Source: Ascaris suum (lineage: Eukaryota; Nematoda; Chromadorea; Rhabditida; Ascarididae). Taken from it: DNA of 64,000 nucleotides. Numbering within the stretch: the first letter of the stretch is position 1; every line of letters begins with the position of its first letter. This document shows, in pieces, positions 44,403 to 57,215 of this stretch. Location of the stretch: assembly GCA_013433145.1 (NCBI GenBank), contig CM024174.1, positions 5,728,336 through 5,792,335 of the forward strand, written 5' to 3'. The notes beneath the pieces were generated by a model. The model was not told where the DNA came from, ran no database searches, and saw only the letters and a list, made by a program, of their open reading frames with translations. The position numbers and the translations under genes were made by a program.

Positions 44403-47400
44403 AATCTATGCAGTATTAAGCGCAATGAAATCACTCGTTATGATGTATAATAATTTCAACAAGGCAATACGATACCGATAAAATACTTTCTCATTTCCAT
44501 TCAGATATCTGAATGCGATTCGAATCTAATCAAATTCTTTAAAAATTTCAATCAAGGAATTTCTCATTTTGTTTTTCGAAAATATTAGTTGGTGCATTCT
44601 CTTCATTGTTCCCATTAAACTACACTAATATCTACGAGACTCAATAATCTCGTACGGTGAATCGGTTCTCATTTAAATTTAACATCACCGATAGCGTCGC
44701 ATCTTTGCATTAATCTATTTCTTTGTATGCCCATTTGCACTTGCATTTGCCTGTTTCCTCACAAACCACTCATGGCGGATTAGTAATGAAATTTTGTCAA
44801 AGTATACAGTGCATATCAAATCACTTATGACACCAGTTATCGAGTTGATGGATCCACCTATTGAGGAGGTATAGGCACTTAGAGTTGCCAAGGAATTCAG
44901 ATCATTCTATATCGATTCGATTTCGGACCAGTCAGGCGAGATCATAGGTAAGCGATCATCATCGACCATAGAGCCGTAGCGAAGCGATCATAAGGGTTGG
45001 ATAATTTGAGATATGATTGACGCATTTCGTATATTTTATTATTCTTTGAAAACTTGGGATATTCTTGAGAGCGATGAAACGAAGTGTTTGAGCATATTCC
45101 GTACAAACTCCTCTAGGGCGCTTCTTCTCTTGTCTATTTCCGCTCTGATATCAATCGTTTTAGGGTTTCTGTGCAAGCTTTGCATGATGCAATAGCTGCG
45201 GCACTATTTTCGGATGCATCACGGGGAAATGCGAATGGCTTTTAATTTATTCTCGCTCGATGATTTCCTGTTTTAGCCCGCATAATGCGTTAGCTCTGCG
45301 TTCATACGTCATCAAAACACCAATATCTTTCACTAATAATTGCAAATTATTTGATGAAAGAAGTGTATTTTAATGAAAACCGTGAATTTTAAGAAACGAA
45401 AATTTTTCGCTGCTTTAAATTGACGGTTACCCAGGTATATTCTTTGCGTTGTGGCTAAGAGAGCGTCTCGTCATTTGCATGCCAACCGAAAACGAATGAT
45501 AGATTCATAGCAGTATTGCTTTATAGGTTCTTTTCATGAGTTATTATGGTGAAACAAGCGCCTCATTTAAAAGGCCGGTGTGAATCTTTGCCAATCCCCC
45601 AATATAGCGCTGAGATTCTCTCAAAAATTCCTCTCTTGAAAGGAATGTTTGTAAAGCAATCACAAGCTGAAATAATCATCCTGCCTTCTACTCCCTCACC
45701 TCCCCTCCCCCAACTGAAATGTTCCTAATTGCACATATGGTAATTAACAAATAAAGGGACGCAGACGCGACACTAACGTTCAGAACAGCAAGATTCAATC
45801 AAATAGAATTTACTGATCAATGTATAGCACAAGGTATGCGAAAAAAGCACCTCGCTGTGCTTTTTGCACTCGACGTTCATAAGCTATTGGTTGTTCGTGA
45901 TCGAAGCCTTAATGTTCTGTTAATGATCTTTGGTAGCGAGAGAAGAGCCTGTGATTTAGGAAACATGTCGTTTGTTTAGCACTGTGAAAACTTTTCGCGC
46001 AGAATTCTTGAACATTCATCAGACAGGCTTGAGCATAAGGACAATGCAAACAATTGGTGCATATAAATGTGGAATAAGCACAATTTCAAGTTTACCTAAA
46101 TGCTGTCTGCTTAATGCAATCATTTGGTCTGATCTCTGCTCCTTGTGTGTCTTATGAATAGTGCAATAAAGTACTTGCTATTGTTGTTACTGTTGTATTG
46201 CCATGGGATTGCAATGATAGTTTCTTATCGAAATCGATTGATTTACTCTAAATCTCATACAGTGCCGCTACTGTAAGAAATGTTGAGCACCAATTTATTA
46301 TTCATTTATTTCATTCTTCTCAAACGGCATATATCTTAATTCTCGCAGATACGACCACCTAGGAATCAACTAAATAGGTGGATATTTCCCTCTCCATTCC
46401 TATCGTTAAGATGTCTGGAATACACCTATTCTCATAATATTCTTTGAATTTTCACGTGCTCTAACTTCTCATTAATAAGGAGAAGCTCTCTTCCTTAAGA
46501 CTTTTCTCTATTTAGCAATGTGTTACCTACTAGAAGGCTAGCTTTTCAGAAAATGCTTGTTAGAATTCATTTATTATTCATGCAGTTTTCCACAAACTAC
46601 TTCTTCAAATTATGCGACGCTAGCTGATTTGCTTCATAAAGTAACTGAACTTCACTCACTTAAGCTCTTCGAATGGTGTTTTTTATGTGTGATGATCGTG
46701 TTGAACATGGAACTTAACGAATAGGAAAGTTCTAAGTTGCGGTGACGACTGTTCGAATGGGGGCAATTTAAAAACAACGGTCGCCCATAAACGTCTTAAA
46801 TGATGCTATCGATGGATGCTCTTATCTGAACGCTCTATTTTTTATTCCGCCCTTTGGGATGGACGCCCAGTTGGAAGTTGGAAGAAACCCATAGCACTTT
46901 ATGAGTAATGAGTGAAGTTTTCGCCAAAAAATGCACTAATCACATTCATTGAACATTGCAACGTTTTTTTTTTTGCATTTCCATGGTTTAGTCGTCATTT
47001 CATTATACATTCGTTGAGAATATTGTCTCATTCGTGAAGTAGTTCGCTAAAATTTCCAATGCCTACATTTCAAAAACTTTTCATCTATTTTCGCTCGTTC
47101 AAACTTTTATGGTGAATGGCCGATAATATCGCTTAGTTGCTCGTATTATTTATGCATTCATTAAATATAAATGCCAAATTGTTCTACTAACGTAATGATA
47201 TGAACAAATTTTTTAAATTATAAGAAATCGATGAAATTAGATTCTTTGATAGTGTCTAGCAGTCTTCACTGAGTGGTGACAGCAGTCTGTCGTATTACAT
47301 AAGCTGTTATGACGAATCCGGCCTTATTTATAACTATTGATAAATTTTTGAAATAAGCGTTACCATTCAGGAATCACTCGACTAATGATACTAGTAATTT

Positions 47401-48282
47401 TTAAGAGATTATTCCTCAAAAAATATGAGAATCAATCGACTATTTTATGTAATATTGATAGCTACTTTTGTCGATTATTGGGGTATGTTTATGACTGTTA
47501 GCTGTGGTAAATAAAAAAATTTCCTAATAATTGCTCATTGAAATTGCAAAATATATTAGTGACTTTTAAATTCGTCTTTTTCGCTGGTGGAGTGACTTTT
47601 ATTGATTTCCTTCATTTTATTTATGCAGGCGTCATGTGAAATGTGCTCTCTGTTGCTATGGCACAATTCCCGTATTGATGTAGCCATCGAATTTATAGCA
47701 AAAGCAACAAAGTTTATGCTTTTATATCTATTTATTATGTGCCTACTACTTGTTTAGCTGAATGAATTTTTATTTCTCCAACGAAGATCTTTTTGACAGC
47801 ACAACTTTTTGAATCAGCCAAACATATTTTAAGCGTTCATCAATCCTTAACGAAGATGAGACGTAAACATTTTCAGCGGGTCTCGGTGGTTGTGCTTGTG
47901 TTCGCTTCCGATGCATGAAGTGCTGCTGTGGAAAAAGCACAAATTTATAAATTGCAAAATTGAGTTTTCACAGCAAAATTTGTGATCAAAAGTCCTAAAC
48001 GTTTCGAAACATGATGTTACTCTACATAACGGCCAATCGAATGGAATCTCACTGTATATAATTGACACACTGCAAGAAATCAGTACGAAAGAAACGTTTC
48101 TTTATTGATACGCAATCCAACAAAAATTAATTCTTGCAACAACCACTGTCCGCCCCCAACCAACCATCGGATCGGAGCTCCGTCGGTTAATGAATCCGAT
48201 ATCACCTGAATTTGTTACTGTAACTTTGCACACTTCTGTATATTTACCTTGCACAGATGTATTTAACAATGTCGCACCTATC

Positions 48283-48362
48283 TCGTCTCATATGTTTGTC
48301 CGTTGGCTTGCGTGTCTGCACGTTTGCCTGATTGCCTGCTCATCTGCCTGTCTGTCCAGTAG
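48283..48362. repeat. GTCTGCC-type degenerate repeat
   Basis: An array-like stretch of TGTCTGC, TTTGCCTG, TTGCCTGC, TCTGCCTG and TCTGTCC words, about ten degenerate 7-8-base units. It is related to the stretches near 17970, 29411 and 40905. A 61-codon frame across it is likely an artefact. Confidence 0.7.
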
Positions 48363-51300
48363 TTTTAACTCATGAACCACTGCAGCTAGAGGGCTAACTG
48401 TAATAAGTGTCTTTGCACTACCTGGCAATCTTCCATCACTTAATGATTCGTATAGATCAATTAAGTTCGAAAAGAGTTGTACGCATTTAAAGATGCACGA
48501 AATTTTGCTTATATATTACACCGGCCAGATTTTCAGCTTACATCCATCGGCAACGTCGCCGAAAAACGAATCTTTTCAGAAAATCCGTGCTTGCATCCTA
48601 ACCAGCTAAGAATATGATTACTGTTCCACGGTTTCCTTCGGCGACTAATTTATAGCACCAGTTGGTCTAGTGGCTGGAATGCGAAATTGCGTATCGCGCC
48701 AACTCCTACGATGTACTTCTTTGCTTGTTTCTCTTCTTTAATAAAATACGTTGATGAGACGTTTCTCTTGCACAAGCAATTAGATGATGCCGTTTATATG
48801 GAGCACTAGTGAACTGCTTATTGTTGTAGTTTCATCGGCTTCAAACGTTCAAAATGTTGCATTCATTGGCCCATTTATATTTACGACCAAAACCACTCTC
48901 ATCGTCTTGAAAATACTGCAGCTAAATAACTCGAAATTGTGCGTATAATGTTGCATGGAAATGATTTGATGAATTCCAATGCATCGATTTCGATTCCATT
49001 TTAGGTATTTGCTTGGAAAATCTACAAAACGGTAAATGATAATGATAAGTGATTAGTTTCGCGTATCAATAATTCAAAAGTTTTTTTATCAAATGTGCTT
49101 TTTTTTACTGAAACATTTCCTCTCGACATGTATATATAAAAAAGTGTTGATCATATTCGAGAGTTTGCTATAGAAATTATATAATACTTGTTTGCACCAA
49201 GTTTTTTGTGACAGTTAACAATACGTGTAACAAATATGTAACAATTTGATAGTATATGATATAAAACGGAAGCAAACTGGTTTTTGGTTTCTGCTTTCAA
49301 GCACTGTACCACTTTTTCCAAACAGATATCTGTGTTAAGACGCAATCTCATTGATGCCAATAGCAGGGCATTGCTACACTTCACCTAAGAATACAAGAAT
49401 ACCTCTGTTGCTAATCACACCAGTAATCGTTGCAGGAGATCGCTGTGAACCGACTTTGCTCTGAGGTTCGAACATTCATTAAGTTGGTATATCGTTCCTT
49501 TGGAAAAGCAATAGTCTTTGTACGCTAATAACCTTAAGTGTAGATAGCAAGGTTGGAGATTACATCGAGGTTGGAGATTCAGAATTAAGCGGCTATGTTT
49601 ATTTTCTGTTTATATTTTTTGAGCGGGTTTAGTATTTTCCACAAGTAATAATTTTTTGAAAGTAGGAATATGACTATAGGTTTTGGCGAATGAATTCATA
49701 ATAACACATACCTTCCGAGGCGGCCCGCCCCTCCCCACCTCATCTCCTCAACGCACTCTTTTCTCAAATTCTGTGCCTTACTTTTCGAGTAAAAGCTGAC
49801 ACAGATCACCCTTACCCTTCGTGGCCTTTCCTTTCTTCACAGTAAACACCTGTTTTGCAGATGGCACGAACTCTCTAAAAATTCAATAAGCTTTCGAATT
49901 CAATACCCGCCACTCATGAATTGTCATTCCACACAAAACCCTTTTCAAATTCAGGCTCATGCTCAACTGTACTCCCTCTCTTGTTCCCTTAGCGCGATCC
50001 TGAATCAATTTTCCATTGCTATAGCCTTATCTTTCTCGCTTTCCTAATTATAGAACTAATAACGACATTTGAAATGTGGTTGCTAAACATTACATTATTT
50101 ATCCGCCATTCTCAGTGAAGTTTTTGATTGCTGCAGCAGGTCTAGCTTGATTTATTTATGCGCTAGGCTCCAATGAAGCACTGTCTGCTCTCCCTTCGCG
50201 CCTTTCCCCTCCCTCACTCTCTCTGAAAAATCCCTATGTCTGCTAAACTATCTCCATTCCAACCACAGCGTTAAGAGAGCCGTTGTGCCAGATGGGTGAG
50301 TGGATAGAAGGGGGAGGGAAATTTGGAGCGGAGACAAGCAGCAGTACGTAGCTGTCTCATCAAGAGCAAATATTTCTGAGTGTGTCGAATGCCTTCGTTT
50401 AGTTGTTGAAGATTCTTGTTAGGAAAAGTGAATTGTACAAGTGAGGCATCAACGAAAATCACATTCACAATTCTTTTAGCATCCTCCTATTTCCAGTTCA
50501 TTGCCTCGCATGGCTGAGCGAAGGAAGGCTTTACGCCTTGGATGAGACGCTTAACGTTTCAAGCGTCTCTAAAAATATGATCATTCTACCAGCCTCTACT
50601 ACTCCTCTTCCCTCTTCTTTTCTTTCCATCACCTCCATTTGTGTTGCTCTCTCCCTCTTCTTAGCTACTTCCCAACTAGAAGTGGGCTTTAAATTGAAGG
50701 TTTTTGAAAATTTTGCTGTTATTACACTGCGTAATCCATTTCACCCTACATGCTTTCTTATAAATGCAGATTACTATATGAATGCGTTGAAGCAATCCTG
50801 CCTGCTGTTCGTTTGTGAAGTGCAGACAAGCGATTGACTGACACTTTACTCGTTGAATTTGCGACGAAAAATCTGTGATTCAGTGAACACACTTTCGCTC
50901 ATCGAGTAAATGACATGTTGCCAACTATTGAGAAGCATAAAAAGCGCAATATGTGTTTTGTAAACGTGCAGCTATGCTGTGGCAGTTGAAAAGTAAGGTG
51001 GTGAAGGTTCATAAGAGGTGGGATTGGTTGGTCGTCAACTGACTAAGCAATAGTAGCGTCGAATGAATTGATTTTCAGTTACATGGGAAAAGGCAATTCA
51101 ATGATTAGAGGGCAGTGAATTGTGCGGATTAATGTAGGTAACTAATCTTTGCTGCATCGCAATTATGTCATTGCTCATCGAATAAAAAAGTTGACGACAC
51201 ACAGACATCGGACATTCCTTCCGCATTCGCCAGATAAGTTATTCCACATTTTACCTGATAGTTTAAGTTGTTTCAAGAATTTTTTGACCGAATAGAATCT

Positions 51301-52302
51301 TTGCAAATGCGGTCTTCAGGAGCTGCGCCTCAAAAATTTCCTATCATTCTCTCACATTTTTAATTGCACTAAAACATCGGTTTGCCTGTTGTTAAGCTGT
51401 TACCTAATAATATGAAAAAAGTGGTTGGCGTTGTCCTGTGACTGTCTCATGGTGCGCTTTCAGCAGAAGCCACCTAAAAAGCACATGTTGGGCTAACATC
51501 GTTGTTTCTTTCTAAATAGGTTTAAAGTTTGGCGCCAATCATCTAATCAAAGAACTCTTTTTTTACGAGCAACTTTAAACATCAACAAATAACTATCTAT
51601 ATTTATAAGCATACGGAGATGTTTCGGCTGCAAATTTCAAATCGATCGTCATTCACCTCAATGATACAACGTTTGCATGCAATTGTGGTGAAATATTTCG
51701 CAATTCAAAAACGCACACGTTTATGAGGGAAATTTTTCGTCGCTCGATTTTTGGAAAATTTTCGTTCAGAAAATCTCTTTTTTTCAAATATTTCCACTTT
51801 TTTCTCTCTTTTTCCTCTATTTCTCTTTTCGTTTTTCTCATATTTCTCCTCCATTCTTCTTCTCTTAGATTTTCATTTCACATCATTCTCCTTAATAATT
51901 GTCATTAAATTTGTTATTTATTAATTATTGTTTGACTTCGTTCGTTGTCGTTTGTTAAATCCCATGTGTGGAATTTACAAAAGCTTAGTTTTACGTACAG
52001 CAGTTTTTCATTTCATAAAATTCTTCTCGGTGCATGAGCTTTCCAGATTTTTTGCTGTGGATATTTTCAAGAATTTTGTTTTAACTTTCACAAGTAATTT
52101 TTTCCAACTTGCCATAATATGATTATTCAGCCACAATAGCAGTAACATTTTCGTGCGATTGCTTTCTTTTAGGACGTTCAACGTTAAAATTATTAACGTT
52201 GCTTCACCCATTAGATGATATTTGCCATATTCAATGCTTCATTGTTATTTGCACTTGAACGTTTTCGTATAATGAATGCACTCTTAGTTCTACTGGCACT
52301 GA

Positions 52303-52339
52303 TGGAAACGATAGTTCTATTCGTGGAAACGATAGTCCT
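52303..52339. repeat. Short tandem duplication, unit 21 bp
   Basis: TGGAAACGATAGTTCT (52303-52318) and TGGAAACGATAGTCCT (52324-52339) differ by one base. A local duplication. Confidence 0.85.
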
Positions 52340-53831
52340 GTGAATGTTCAGGAAAGAAGTATGCTCGCGTATTCATAAATAATTTACTCAGCCAGTAAGC
52401 AAGTCTGTGAGTGGAATTGTTTTCTCATTTAATCAGATATCTATCAAGAATCATCCAGTTTAAAGACTTCATCGACCACCAAATAGAATCTCGAGTTTAA
52501 AAAAACGTTGTCAACGCTGAATATGTTGAAGTGCAGGATTTTCATACTTTTGAAAAATTCATGTCATTCTGCTTTTTTGCCGATCCATTAAAGTCCATTG
52601 AAATTTTTGGATGTATATCAATATGAAAGTTTGGAAAATATATGAACCTGCTTGAACAAATTACCAGGAGAGATGCCTTGGGAGTTAAGCTACATAAGTT
52701 GATTTTAGGAGAGCGCATGCTCATGTTAGAAGACACGGGCCAAAGGAAACTAGTCAAGTTTAGGATTGAGCTTTAATTTTTGCATGAGCCCTTGCTTTAG
52801 TCATATTTTTCGATGTCTGGATGTTTGTGAACGTAAAAAACACGGAACTCTACGTTGAAAACGGCGATTGAAATATATTGATGAAGTTCAGTTTTTAGCG
52901 ATTCATTTTTCTTGCTGTCGTCTGGCCTATTCGGTAATAAGAGGAGCTTTATAGCCAGAGCAAGGCTCTCCCTCCAATTTTCTCCACCTCTCTCCCGTCG
53001 TCGTTTGCAGTATCAAATTTCCTTCCAAAAATTGTTTCTTTATCATTAAAGACGCTGCCCGTCCTGTGATCCGTAGTCAACAAGTTGGCTCATCTCTAAA
53101 GCCAATTTCCGCTTTCTTTGGTATTTGAAACGCAGACGGCTGAAACAAGCGACAATACGTTGCTTTGCTTTCTTCTGCCTTTAGCGCATTTTGGTTTGCG
53201 CTCGTGTTGAGTTTTGCAATGCTCTTTTAGCGTTCATTATCGGTGTTCACTTTAAATTTTGTGCTCACCGAAGGTTTCTTGCAATGGTAGTAGTGTATTT
53301 CTTCGCGTTACTTTAACACAGTGCTTTGTATATCATTCATTTAACTCGCCAACGTTGCTCGATTTTTTGAATATTTGTGTTCCCGGTTTTCCCCCATTTC
53401 GCAAAACATTTGGCGAGGCATGCCAAAATAGCCGACACAATGTGCGCTTTTAACTTCTGCTCATCGTAACAACCAGCTTCGTAAGTTATGAACCAATAAT
53501 GATAATACGCTTAATAATGTCCTAATATTTTGATCGGTCCGGCCGCTGCCACAAAATTTCCAACAGAAAATAAGTTTTTTTTTCGCAGTCTGGCATTTGT
53601 CAATGAGAACATGCTTACATCCAAGCTTGACATCGCAATAAAACGTCTTTACGAAGTAATTTTGACAGTGTACAAAAAAACGTTATCTCTACTGATGTAA
53701 TTGCACGTCTTATTCAACAGGATCGATTTCAGCGTTTTGCCGAATTGAGGCAGGCTTTCTTATCGATGCTTTAGTTCTTTCTGCAGGATCACTTTTGCGG
53801 CATTCGAATCCTTATATATGCTGCACAACAG

Positions 53832-53864
53832 TTATTCGCATGATTTTATTAATTATGCGAATAA
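53832..53864. repeat. Perfect 10-bp inverted repeat, 13-base loop
   Basis: TTATTCGCAT (53832-53841), loop GATTTTATTAATT, then ATGCGAATAA (53855-53864). Function unknown. Confidence 0.85.
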
Positions 53865-54852
53865 TAGCTGTCTATTTTGCATTAAAAGTGTAGAAAATAT
53901 GTGCTTATCTACGTTTAGTGGATAGTGGTTGCAGTCAGCAGACTGCTCTGTATCGTTTGCTTTCAATTCTATAATTAGAACTGCAGGATTTGGTTTACAG
54001 AAGAGGGCATGGGACGGGATAAATTTGTGTGGGGGACACCGAATTTGAAGGCGAGTTCATGTAAAGTGGAGTCTGCAAGTGGATGAGCTGAACTTGAGGG
54101 TTTACGTTACTTCATAGAATCGATTCCTTGTGTGGACCAGCACGACTTCATTTTTTGTTGCATCTCATTTATGCTTTTATTGGTGTACTTATGAAGATGC
54201 TTACATGCTATGCACTCAACTAAATCCAGTCATATCCAACTGCTGAATATTGGTTTCAAATACACTATTCCACTCTACTTATTGGTTACTGATGTTAAGT
54301 TCATTATTTCAATTAATTGTTGAAAATTTGTTTCGAATTGATTATTCCAACATTTGAGTAATTACATTTTCGAATAGAAATGCTTCTAGTCGATTGAGTG
54401 AGTGCAGCCCTCTCTGTCTCATAGCACGCTTTTCCCCATTCGATCACACAGCAACATTTGATATCTACACATACCTCAATGGTTAATCAACTTGATTGGT
54501 ACATAGATGACATAAGTTCAATTCATTCCCCAATTTATAACTGAATTATAGAGTGATACCGTCCTCACTCATGTCAGCTAAACGTTGAAAGTCGTTGTTG
54601 ATGCTAAATGGTATAAAAGAAATTCGTTGAAGAAATAGAGCTGCAATAGTCGACGGCGGTTTTCCTTAATTCGGTTCCCAATTGTTGCGTAGATTCTTTA
54701 CATCATTAGACATCGTTGCATTCTAACACATTTGCGATGTTACATTGATTGCTTTCCGCATTGATGACGATTGCTTTTTAACTGCCATTGTACAAGGATA
54801 CTACAATTGTCCACTTCTCTGTAATCATGCTCAAAAAGTGAGGGAAAGGAGA

Positions 54853-54940
54853 GGACAGGTTGGTAGTCATTAGCAGCCTCGTAGGAGGAGGCAATGTGGA
54901 CAGGTTGATAGTCAAGGGCAGCAACTTTGAGGGAGAGGGG
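54853..54940. repeat. Tandem duplication, unit 45 bp
   Basis: GGACAGGTTGGTAGTCA at 54853 and GGACAGGTTGATAGTCA at 54898 begin two copies. Each continues with a GCAGC word and a purine-rich GAGGAGG or GAGGGAGAGGGG stretch. The duplicated block is G-rich compared with its surroundings. Confidence 0.85.
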
Positions 54941-56030
54941 ATATTATCGCACAACGTTTCATAAAGCTATCTGTGCTACCTAAGTTCACTCAAAGGTTAT
55001 GAGTGCCGTTTAATAGCGAATAGACTATCGCATGCCCCATCATTGTTGACTGCGCACTAATTTAGTTGCTGTGCATAGCTGTGCATAGCGTGTGCTGTAA
55101 TGGTGAATTCGATTGTTGACAGCCTAGTTTCAATTATTGATCCTAGAGGTTGCATAATGCTTAGGTGGGAAAACACAAAATATAACGCAGAAACTTCGAT
55201 CCATTTATTGATTGATAACTTAGGATTCTTACTCCTTTTCAACATCTTCCTTACATATTTTACTAGCAAAAAGAACCCCACCTTTGGAAGCCAGTTTTCT
55301 CAACAGTTTACTTAGGTATACTTTCAGTTAACTTAGCTAGTAAGTATAGGCCGCTCGTCTTTCATCGTCGTGTTGCATTAATTAGTTGTTATCGATTTAC
55401 CGCGTATTGATGTTGTGCAAAGTTATAAATAAAGCGCTATCGTAAGGAGCACTGCTTTAAAAAGAAACGTTATATGCGACAATATTGGCGTATTGATGAT
55501 CGGATGAAGGTGTTCGATGAATTCGAAAAGTAAATCCGATCCGGCCGCTTTCAGCGTCCATCGTCGCCATTTCAAAGGTCTTCACATCAAGCCTCACTTC
55601 ACTCAAACTACAAAAGTGACATCTGTAAAGATAAAAGACCTTTTAAGTGATTGAATTTTTATTTTCAATTGTAATTTATACGTAAATAATTTTATAGGAA
55701 TTACGGTTTCCAGGTATGTCTTGTAGAAGGTAATGACGAGAAGAGTTGAACTAACATCTGTTTATCCAAAACATTGCTGTGTTATAATAGCCGAAACAGA
55801 AATAAGGCTGTTGCGATTAGAATGTTTCGTTGAAGGGAGAAAAATTTCTTTCGTTTCGTCATTTAAAATGCTACTTTGAGTAATTTGATGAAAAATTATA
55901 CTTACTTTATAATTTGTAGTTGACTTAAAAGGAGTATTAGTGGGAATTCTGGGAAAAACACCTAATACGCAGGGCCTGAACAAAAAACCTCCCCGCATTT
56001 AACTCCTCTTCACCCCCCAATCGCCACCAT

Positions 56031-56041
56031 CCCCCCCCCCC
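56031..56041. repeat. C11 homopolymer in a C-rich tract
   Basis: Eleven C after CACCAT, at the end of a C-rich stretch (from about 55989) and directly followed by ATTTGAATT. Several other pyrimidine tracts in the window end in a similar TTGAAAT or CTGAAAT word. Confidence 0.9.
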
Positions 56042-56997
56042 ATTTGAATTATTGGCACTACAAAATTATGACAAATTTCTAAAGTCACACCTCGATGTGT
56101 TAATTTTTTAATTAACCGTCATTTTCATGAGAAGTGTGACAGCCACGTTCCCATCGTTGCTTGCTGTCTGCTCATCCACTACGTCGTTGATCGTTCAGGT
56201 GCTGTGCGGTCTGAGGCCTTGTCATTTTAAATCGCACAAGGTTATTCGGGACCGTGATAAAAGTTTTCCGTCAGTCCTGCAAACCCCACAAAAAAGTTTT
56301 TCACCTTCATGAATATATGTCAACAAAGCGATGTGAAATTATTTTTAATATGATTCATTCTGATGTAATGATAGACATCAAAATTATCAAACATAATGGA
56401 GAAATATATATTGGCGTAATATCAATAGAGATATGTCAGATAAGAAATATTTGCAACTTCTCGTAGAATTACAACGATTTCTCACTGAACGAACGAATAG
56501 TACGTATTCTGTCTCGGTGGGACGAATTTAACGAAACCGTCCAACAATGCTAATGAGACGTTGAAATCATTATTTTGATCTGAAACATAGACATAGATAT
56601 TTATGGATATTTTGGAATATCGTAAGATTGGAAATTTGTCCCGAAAAATGTATCTGAATAAGTCGCTGCTAGATGAATTATTTATTGAAACTTAATCTCG
56701 TATTGATGATGGAATATTATTGTTGCTCAACTGTAAATTGCTTCATAATGTTTTTAAACCTTCATGCAAGAATTTTAAATTATGGATGATATGAGTGTAA
56801 CTCCATCAAATCCCAGAAATTTGAAAGAAAATACGCGAGATTTTCTTCAAATTCTTTAATGAATTTAAAGATTTCAAATTTTAGTCGCATTACAAAGCGA
56901 CTCAATTGCGGTCGAAAAAGATGTGACATGAAATTAAATAACACACAACGGTTTGATTGCATTGAATTATAATTTATGATCTAAATTCGACTGGAAT

Positions 56998-57006
56998 GAT
57001 TTCTAG
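56998..57006 (+). promoter_or_regulatory. Candidate splice acceptor for the innexin 5' UTR
   Basis: GATTTCTAG lies 74 bases before the proposed innexin start and would suit a trans-spliced leader or a 5' UTR intron. An in-frame TAA at 57024-57026 lies between it and the ATG. It fits a start in this exon but is not proof of splicing here. Confidence 0.35.
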
Positions 57007-57080
57007 CGGAAAGGTGTTGAATTTAAGGACACGGAAGAGATTCGGGCTACCATCACGCTGCGGTATTGGAAGTGGGCGCG

Positions 57081-57215
57081 ATGGTGCTACAGAATATGTT
57101 CAGTGCGCTCTCGTTTCTTCACTATCGCAAGGATGACGATTTTGTTGATCGCCTTTCCTATTTCTACACCTCCTCTTTCCTTATTATGATGGCTGTGCTC
57201 GTCAGTTTCAAACAG
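57081..57215 (+). CDS. Innexin exon 1 (start, TM1)
   Basis: 45 codons: a short N-terminal segment ([17 protein letters not shown]), the conserved [13 protein letters not shown], and TM1 [13 protein letters not shown]. The donor GTCCAT at 57216 is weak, but splitting after SFKQ and before FGG is a recurring innexin pattern and phase 0 fits. The intron that follows is 2807 bases. Confidence 0.9.

Larger units (their letters stand above)
39055..57004. other. Gene-poor region upstream of the innexin gene
   Basis: 18 kb with no recognised gene on either strand. It holds the small repeats listed separately, pyrimidine tracts (45690-45715, 49725-49745, 50190-50225, 50590-50640, 52965-53000, 55990-56041) and ordinary AT-rich DNA. 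Exons shorter than about 40 codons with no family motif would escape this reading. The innexin promoter presumably lies near the right end. Confidence 0.45.

Noticed and set aside
48662..48720. tRNA gene suggested by TGGTCTAGTGG
   Set aside because: No B-box, no pairing acceptor stem and no valid anticodon arm follow. At most it is a tRNA-derived fragment.
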